64,000 bases of DNA. Source: Tetradesmus obliquus. Its lineage: Eukaryota; Chlorophyta; Chlorophyceae; Sphaeropleales; Scenedesmaceae. The stretch is from contig CP126193.1 in assembly GCA_030272155.1 (NCBI GenBank), positions 7,626,001 to 7,690,000 of the forward strand, in the 5' to 3' direction. A model generated the notes under the pieces. It was not told where the DNA came from. It saw only the letters and a program-made list of their open reading frames with translations, and searched no databases. Shown in pieces: positions 57,329 through 64,000 of this stretch. How positions within the stretch are numbered: the first letter of the stretch is position 1; each line of letters opens with the position of its first letter. The position numbers and the translations under genes were made by a program.

Positions 57329-59232
57329 ATGGCTTGCCCCACATTCAAGGCTGGCTGCGAGCCCCTGATTCTGGGCACAGGCGAGGCCTACCCCGAGAAC
57401 ACCTACAGCCAGCAGGAGTTCCTGCAAGCACTGCTGGAGGTGAGCAATGCTGCAGCCAAGCCATGTTTCGTATTTTGCGCCGGAAGCCCTCTGTGCTGCA
57501 GCAACATGCCCGGCCTACCTAGCCACCCAACAGCATGCACTGCTTGGCAGCCTGCCAGGGACCGCGGCACCAGCTGCAGCTCGCCTGTTTCTATGCGGCA
57601 GCCTACTCTTTACTGCATTAAATCCACCAACCGTTTCTGCTTTGCCCTGCATGCACACACTGACCAACCCTGTACTGCGCATGCCCTGTACTGCCTCCCT
57701 TGTATTGCTGCTGTCCACAGCGCTACCCCATGGACGAGGCCAGTGCTGCTTTCGCGCGCCGCATCTTCCCAGCCACCGGCATCACTGCCGGCAGCAGCGC
57801 CCTGCCACGGGATCAGCTGTTCAAGCGCATGACCCGCAGCGAGTTCGTGACCTACATCAGAGAGACTACGGTGAGACACACATGCTGTACACCACATGAT
57901 CACTAGTAGTACTGCGTTTGCGAGCTTGCACAGCCAGCTAGCTGACCAGGCGGCAGCACTCATGAGTTGCCGCAGCTGCCAGCTTTTGCACACCAGCTTG
58001 CACACATGACTTGCCAGCACGCATGTGCTGCGGATGCCTAAGCCAAGCTCCCCTTCCTGCAGGAGTGCTGTGTATGTTCTCGCCACAACACCGGCTAATT
58101 ACATCATGCGGCTTCCCTGCATGTTCCACAGGAGGACATGAGCCGCCGTGCAGCGCAGCAGGCGCTAGCAGCCTGGGGCGGCGACCTTTCCAGCATCACC
58201 CACATCGTCTTCGGCACCATGTCAGCAGTGATCGACGCACCCACAACCGACAGCCGGCTCATCAACAGCATGGGCCTGAGGACGGACATACGGCGCCTCT
58301 CGGTGCAGCAGATGGGATGCCTGACTGGCTTCCGCTGCCTCAGCACAGCAGCAGAGCTTGCGGCAGCCAACCCGGCAGCGCGCATTCTAGTCATCGTGGC
58401 AGATGTGCGCAGCGGACTGCAGAACCAGCTGCCTCATTGGGAAGGTAATGACAGCAGCGCCGGCCCTAGCCGTGCATGCATCATCTCCTGCGCACTGTTT
58501 AGGGATGCAGCATCAGCGGTTGTGATTGGGGCCGGTGCTCGTGCTGGTGAGGTGCCGCTGGCGAAGGTGCTGCGCAGTGCAAGCGCCTTCCTGCCCGGAA
58601 CGTTGGACTATGTGCACATCACTGATGGCGATGACGCAACCATCAGCTGGTTCAACAGCAAGGACCTGCCAAATGCAGTCAGCGCCGCAGCGCCAGATAT
58701 GGTGGCTCACGTGCTGAAGGGTGTAAAAGGTGCCTCAATCAGCCACACCGCATTTGCGATGCATCCGGGAGGTCCTAAGATCCTGCAGCTGACAGCGAAG
58801 GCCCTGGGGCTTACTGATGATGCATTTGCAACCTCCTGGGAGTTCCTGCAGCAGCATGGCAACACTTCTGGCTCTTCGAATCTGGCGCTGCTTCACAGGG
58901 AGTTGATGAGGGAAGGTTCTGCTGCATCACCCCGCACGCGTGACATCTTGTGTGTTGGTATCGGGCCGGGATTGGCGTTAGAAGGGCTGCTGCTGCGCAG
59001 GGTGACACCTAGTTTGAAGCAGCAGCTGCTGCACTTTGAGCATGGCTTTGAGCTGGTAGCCAGGCAGCTGGCTAATGTGCAGCAGGCGTGGCACCGCAGC
59101 AGCGGCAGCAGCAGCAGCGGCAGCAGCAGGCGTGCTGGGCTAAGGCGCAGTAGGAGCAGCAGCAGGAGCAGTAGCTGGGTGGTTGCGCGACTTGCACTAG
59201 ACACGGTAGACAGCAACCGCAACAATTCTTGA
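57329..59232 (+). CDS. Type III polyketide synthase (chalcone-synthase fold)
   Basis: Exons 57329-57439, 57721-57870 and 58132-59232 are phase 0 and give 453 residues. The enzyme would extend a CoA-linked starter with malonyl-CoA using a Cys-His-Asn triad. All three are visible: Cys150 in QQMGCLTGF, His298 in AMHPGGPKIL and Asn331 in HGNTSGSSN. The spacing between His and Asn is 33, as in chalcone synthase (303/336). The C-terminal GIGPGLALEGLLL matches the GFGPG loop. Substrate cannot be assigned: the residues around the active site differ from plant CHS, and the N-terminal start MACPTFKAGCEPLILG resembles alkylpyrone/alkylresorcinol-type enzymes only in a general way. A 60-residue Ser/Arg-rich tail follows the conserved end. 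No transit peptide is evident, so the cytosol is likely. No exon-edge copies are seen in its introns. Confidence 0.93.
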
Positions 59233-59266
59233 AACGTGGACGGCATGATGCAGGCATGGCGGGCAT

Positions 59267-59271
59267 TGTAA
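59267..59271 (+). terminator. TGTAA poly(A) motif of the polyketide synthase gene
   Basis: TGTAA lies 35 nt after the TGA stop, consistent with a chlorophyte polyadenylation signal. Confidence 0.5.
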
Positions 59272-60733
59272 GCATCTGTGCACAGCTGCGGTCTCTCATG
59301 AGTGTTAGGGGGTGAGTCACGTTGAGGTCTATGGTGGGTGCATGTATTGCATGTTAGTGCAATCATGATGGTTTTTACAGGATGGGCCTTTCGAAGGCTC
59401 CATGACGAAGTGATCAATGTGTCACTGTGACTGAATGATTTGCAGATAATAGCTGTTGTTGCTATGTCCAGGTGTAGATTTTGCTTACAGCTCAAGCTGC
59501 GGGCTGCATGTTGCAACACCGCAGTGTTGCAGCTTGAGCTCAAAGTCACAGCTGCAGGCAGAATGCACAACTGTGCATGCTGTGGACTCAAGCAGTTACA
59601 TGTTACTGTACTTGAAGGAGCAAATCAACTCCTGTGACTCACAGGACATGCCGGGTCTGCAGCATTGGTTTAGGTTTCAGGCAGCAAGCAGTATTGCATC
59701 AGGGGTACTGTTGTTATACTTGATTGAGCACAATAACTCTTTTGGCATGCAGTACTGGCTGCTCAGGGCCTCAACAAGGGTTCTGCACCATCGCATCACT
59801 CCTGCAAGCCGGCTCACACAATTGCCGGCACAGCCTGATGTACACTGACACAACAGTGATGGCGTACAGTAACAGTCTTGTTTGCGGCTGCCTGCCACTC
59901 AAGGCACATCGCTCAGTGCTATGGCTGATATGTCAGCAACTGCTGGCAAATTCACGACCATGTGGTGGGTATCATTCAACTAGTGGACTGGTGGGCATTG
60001 TCTTTAGACCTCTGCTGTCGACAGCAGATCTGCTGGTGGACTTGCGAGTCGAATTTGAGCTTGAGCTTGAGCTTTTACCGCCTGATGATGATATGAAAGG
60101 TAACTTGCTTTTGATACGCTGTATAAGCACTCTATTGGTTATATGCCAGCTGTGACGTCGGAGTGCTGTGGCTAGCTTGCCCCTTCGTCTCTGCTGGGGA
60201 ATGGCACAACACCGGTGTACCCCTGCCACGTGTTCAGAAATTTGCTTACCAGCTGTTCGCGGGTGCCGAATTTTTATATTATATATTTTGTTCAACATAA
60301 ATGTTTCCATTCCACATATGTTTTACGCATTATTATCACCGCAGCTTAGCAATTGCGGCTGTTGACGATTTGCTGGCCAGGGGTAACCGGCTGTTCCCCA
60401 CTGAAGCGATCGACTCTTGTTACAAATCAATAACATTTATTGAGCTCATAATGCATGTATTATGCCGACCTGGATGAATGACAGCGTGTCTGGTGAAAGC
60501 GCGGGCTCCCGGTGCACCGGGCCGATTGTGCCGCTTGCAGCTGCATGCTGCAGAGAAACTGAAGCATCTGACACCGGGTACAGATACACATAGATCGGTC
60601 ACAGTCACCTTGTACACATGCTACACATTTGATTCGGTTGAGCATGCCGGCCGGCAGGTGACAGCCCGGGAGCTCCTGCGGGATTCATGCAAACATCAGC
60701 ACCAAAGGCGTTGCTTTTACCAGCATCGAACAT
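59272..60733. other. Intergenic region before the AP2 gene
   Basis: No coding exon is supported. It contains a hairpin (59489-59540) and an AT-rich run with TATATTATATATTTTG at about 60276-60292, possibly part of the AP2 promoter region. Confidence 0.5.
59489..59540. repeat. Inverted repeat able to form two alternative hairpins
   Basis: AGCTCAAGCTGC and GCAGCTTGAGCT form a perfect 12-bp outer stem with a 28-nt loop. Within it TGCAACAC/GTGTTGCA can pair around a CGCA loop but competes for part of the outer arm. It lies ~260 bp after the polyketide synthase stop. Confidence 0.8.
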
Positions 60734-61154
60734 ATGGATCAGAGGACGGATATTGGGGATGCAGCAGCGCTGCAGCCTGTCGGCAACAGCGCTGCTGCTG
60801 CAGCAGCTGGACTGTTGCAGCCCATGCAGCAGCAAGGCCCTGGAGGTATGTAGCACTTCTCTTTTGCAGTCAAAGAGCAGGGGGTGGTGATTTGACATTA
60901 CAATCCAGCAAGAGTAACACATGCAATTGCTGGTGGTATTCAAGGCATGCCAACATGCAGCACAGAAACCAGCGCCCAACGCCGACTGTGCGCATGCTCA
61001 CAGCTGAAGTGACGCGTGTTGTGTTGGCAGTTTCCAGTCGCAAGCGCCGGTTGGAGCTCTCCGACCAGCAGCAGCAACAGCAGCAACAGCAGCAGCAAAC
61101 ACAGAGGCCAGCGCTGCACCAACAGCAGGTGCCCCTGCATCAGCCTTCGCTGAC

Positions 61155-61214
<60 letters not shown>

Positions 61215-62191
61215 ATCCCAGCAGCAGCCAGACATCCCACTGCAGGTGCAGCGGCAGCACCCTGCCTCTGGCAAACACCTCCTTCCTAGGTGGTCAGGCA
61301 AAGCACCCGCTGCTGCATCAGCAAAGCCAGCCATCAGCAGCAGCAGCAAGGACCAGCAAGCTGCAGCAAGCACAGCAGCAGCGAAACCCAGCCTCACTAC
61401 ACATACTGCTGCTGGCGGCTCATACATCGGCAATCACGGCTTCAATGCGTCGAGGGCACATGCACTGCTGGCAGCGCAGGCAGCAACAGCAGCGGTGGCG
61501 GCGGCAGCAGCAGCCGCGCCGTCGGTGCAGCCGCCGGCAGTTGTACAGGCGCGCCAGACCAGCAGGTTCAAGGGCGTGTGCTGGAACAAGCGCAGCCAGC
61601 GCTGGCAGGCAGCCATCAACTTCCGCAACAGGCGAGTGCACACAGCTGCGCAACAACGCATGCTTGCTGCTTGCCATAGAACCCTGGCCAGGGTGTACAA
61701 GGATTCGCCCTGTCAATCCGGCAAACTGCCAGCTGTCAGCTTGAAGCCGCATGTAGTGCTGTCTTGCGCTGCGTTGCTCACAATACTGGTCATGCACTGG
61801 TGGCTATGCAGGTACCTGTACCTTGGTGTGTACCTCACAGAGGAGGCTTGCGCTGGAATGCCCATGGTGCTGCTCACTTTGGCATTGTGCATCACTGTTC
61901 ATTTAATGATTGGCAATGCAGGTACCTATACCTTGGTGTGTACCTGACAGAGGAAGAGGCAGCCAAAGCTCATGACAGGGCTTCACTACAGATGCACGGC
62001 CCCAACACACACAAGATCAACTTTGCTGCTGCCAGCTACTACAAGAACGACATGCTGCTGATCGACTCACACACAGCAGCACTCGTGGACCGGCACTTGC
62101 AGCTGACCGGCGGCCCTGCTGCTGCTGCTGCTGCACCATCAGCATCAGCAGCAGCAGCAGCAGCAGTCACGTCAGAGAGCTGTGACGGCGG

Positions 62192-62248
<57 letters not shown>

Positions 62249-62592
62249 CAGTGGTACAGGCACGCCTGGCAGGGCGCTGGGAGCCGCGGCAGATGCAGAT
62301 GCAGCAGCGAGCGTTGAAGAGCTGCCACAGAAAGCCAGCAGCAGCAGCAGCGGCAGCAGCAGCAGCAGCCTGTCGTCAGTGAGCTCGGAGGAGGAAGAAG
62401 CGGCTGCAAGTGAAGCTGCTACAGCTGCAGAGCACAGCAAACGGGCAGCACCTGCAGCAGCAGCAGCAGCAGCTGACCATCTTGTAGCAGCTGAATCGGC
62501 GGCGCTGCAACTGCAGGGTCAGCTGCCATGCTTTGAAAGCAGTCCATCGCCCGCAGCTGCAGCAGACCTGCAGCCCCGGCAGGGCCACGCTT

Positions 62593-62651
<59 letters not shown>

Positions 62652-63791
62652 AGCGCACCTAGCTTGCGCATGACAGCAATGGACCCCTTTTGCAGCCCCG
62701 GCTCCAGCACATGGCAAGCAACAGCAGCGGCCGCTGTTGGCAACATGCCCCAACGGGCCCCTATGATGCCGAGTGCTCTCGGCAACATGGTGAGTTCAGA
62801 TCTGTGCAGGCAGGCCATGCTAGCGGCGCTTCTGGCTAACCACCTTATGCTGTTACAACAGCTGGAGTGACAGGGGCTGTTGCATTGAGGAGACGTTGGG
62901 GGGCTGCAAGCTGGCTGTTGCTGTACACATGCTGATGAGCATGTTCCTAACGAGTGCCACTTGACAGCCAGCATGTGCCCCAGTATTTACAGTAGCCAGC
63001 AGGAGCCTGCTGCAGGTCTGCTGCTGTGCCTGTGCTAAGCAAGCATCCCGCTGCTGTGCTGTCCCGCTGCCGCAGGTCAATGCCACTGCAAGTGCTAGCG
63101 GAATGCAAGCCTTTCCACAGCAGCAGCAGCAGCAGCAACATCAGCAGCAGCAGCAGCAGCAGCTGTTGCCGGCGGGCAGCTTGCCTGCACAGCTGCCAGC
63201 TGCTGATGAGGACACTCAGCTGTTACTTGAGCTAGCGGAGCACGTGGCACAGAACATTCTGCAGCAGCAGGTGCCTCAGCAGGAGCAACTGCAGCAGGAG
63301 AACCTCCAGCCTACGCCACAGCAGCAGCAGCGCCAGCAGCAGCTTGAGTTGCATCAGCTGTCTCCGGATTGCATGATACAGCAGCTGCTGGCAAGCTGTC
63401 CAGCAGAGCCAGCCTGGCAGCAGCAGCAGCAGCAGCAGCGGGCGGCAGCAGCGGCAGCTGCTGCATGGCAAGGGGGCAATACAGCACGGCTGCAGTCAGG
63501 CCAGGAGCGGCAGCACCAGCAGCAGCTGCTGCAGCACACACAAGAGCAGCAGTTGCAACAGGTGCTGCAGCACCAACAGCAGATGCATGCACAGCAACAG
63601 CAGATGCAGCAGATGCTGCAGCAAACAGGCACTGCTGCTGCCCCTGGTGCATGGCACCTGCAACGGGGGGCTGCTCAGCACCTACAGCAGGCAGCACAGC
63701 CCCAGCTTCAGCAGCAGCAGCAGCAGCAACAGCGTTTGCGGGCCCTGCAGTACCAGCAGCAGCAGCAGCAGGGTGTGCTGGGCGTGCATTT

Positions 63792-63826
<35 letters not shown>

Positions 63827-64000
63827 TGCTGGCCCTGCAACACCAGCAGCAGCAGCTGCTGCAGGCGGCAGCAGCAAGTCCGCCTGAGCAGCAGAGCGCA
63901 TACAATGCTGCACATGTGCAGTGGGCGGCTGCGGCAGAGCCTGCATATGCCTCTCACATGCAGCAGCAGCAGCAGCAGCAGCAGCTCAATGCAGCAGCTG
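60734..64000 (+). CDS. AP2-domain transcription factor, poly-Gln (3' end off right edge)
   Basis: Exons 60734-60845, 61031-61631, 61922-62789 and 63076-64000+ join in phase, giving about 835 visible residues with the frame still open. The start MDQRTDIGDAAALQP was preferred because it joins to VSSRKRRLELSDQQQ in frame. That basic stretch may be a nuclear signal. A single AP2 DNA-binding domain lies at about residues 213-273: TSRFKGVCWNKRSQRWQAAI, then RYLYLGVYLTEEEAAKAHDR and GPNTHKINF. The remainder is poly-Gln, poly-Ala and poly-Ser, typical of activation domains, including an acidic SSEEEEAAASEA block. The intron inside the AP2 domain seems to use a GC donor (AG/GCGAGT). A copy of the exon 3 edge lies just upstream in that intron. 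The target genes are unknown. Confidence 0.9.
61156..61212 (+). repeat. CAG tract coding for poly-Gln in the AP2 gene
   Basis: About 18 CAG codons in a row in exon 2, followed by mixed CAA/CAG. Confidence 0.9.
61805..61855 (+). repeat. Copy of the 5' edge of an AP2-domain exon
   Basis: GCAG/GTACCTGTACCTTGGTGTGTAC and the following TEE codons duplicate the start of exon 61922-62789 (YLYLGVYLTEEEA), 114 bp upstream, with its own acceptor. The copy then loses similarity (EEACAGM). Confidence 0.9.
62193..62247 (+). repeat. Second CAG tract in the AP2 gene
   Basis: About 18 CAG codons in exon 3, coding for poly-Gln. Further tracts follow in exon 4 at about 63119-63160, 63709-63730, 63792-63822 and 63961-63985. 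Confidence 0.9.

Noticed and set aside
60478-60733. Earlier Met as start of the AP2 protein
   Set aside because: The long frame from 60478 reads through the proposed first intron and is not in phase with MDQRTDIGD, which splices cleanly to exon 2.

Overview
The window reads as nuclear DNA of a green alga, most likely a chlorophycean. The basis is: intron-dense genes with GTGAGC-type donors and GCAG acceptors; TGTAA poly(A) motifs just after stop codons; plastid transit peptides; an algal-type P-type H+-ATPase; and runs of CAG/CTG in exons and introns on both strands. No bacterial operon structure or CRISPR array is seen. All multi-exon models below were spliced by eye, using reading-frame continuity and family conservation.

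Layout, left to right: SEC31 COPII coat subunit (minus, runs off the left edge); an unrecognised 1,026-residue Gln/Ala-rich protein (minus); 104 bp further on, a divergent gene for a small thylakoid-type two-helix membrane protein (plus); a complete 20-exon plasma-membrane-type H+-ATPase (plus); an APH-fold small-molecule kinase (plus); a plastid YGGT/YlmG-family membrane protein (minus); a METTL13/EEF1AKMT4-like methyltransferase (plus); an 18.8-kb DExH-box helicase gene of the DHX29/DHX57 type, 2,013 residues (minus); a type III polyketide synthase (plus); and a poly-Q AP2-domain transcription factor (plus, runs off the right edge). The helicase carries a 4.6-kb intron that holds a retroelement-derived ORF and a tRNA-Gln(CUG) gene on the opposite strand, with a diverged direct repeat on either side of the ORF.

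The genes look like independent housekeeping and regulatory loci; nothing points to a shared pathway. The most striking structure crosses gene boundaries. In at least six unrelated genes, short segments spanning an exon-intron junction (about 40-90 bp of exon edge plus its splice site and some intron) are repeated in tandem, same orientation, inside the adjoining intron, from one to six extra copies each. Two cases also repeat the coding end beyond the stop codon. I call these exon-edge echoes. They fill the introns with decoy splice sites and would fit intron growth or gain by tandem duplication. The H+-ATPase, the polyketide synthase and the 1,026-residue gene lack them and act as internal contrasts.
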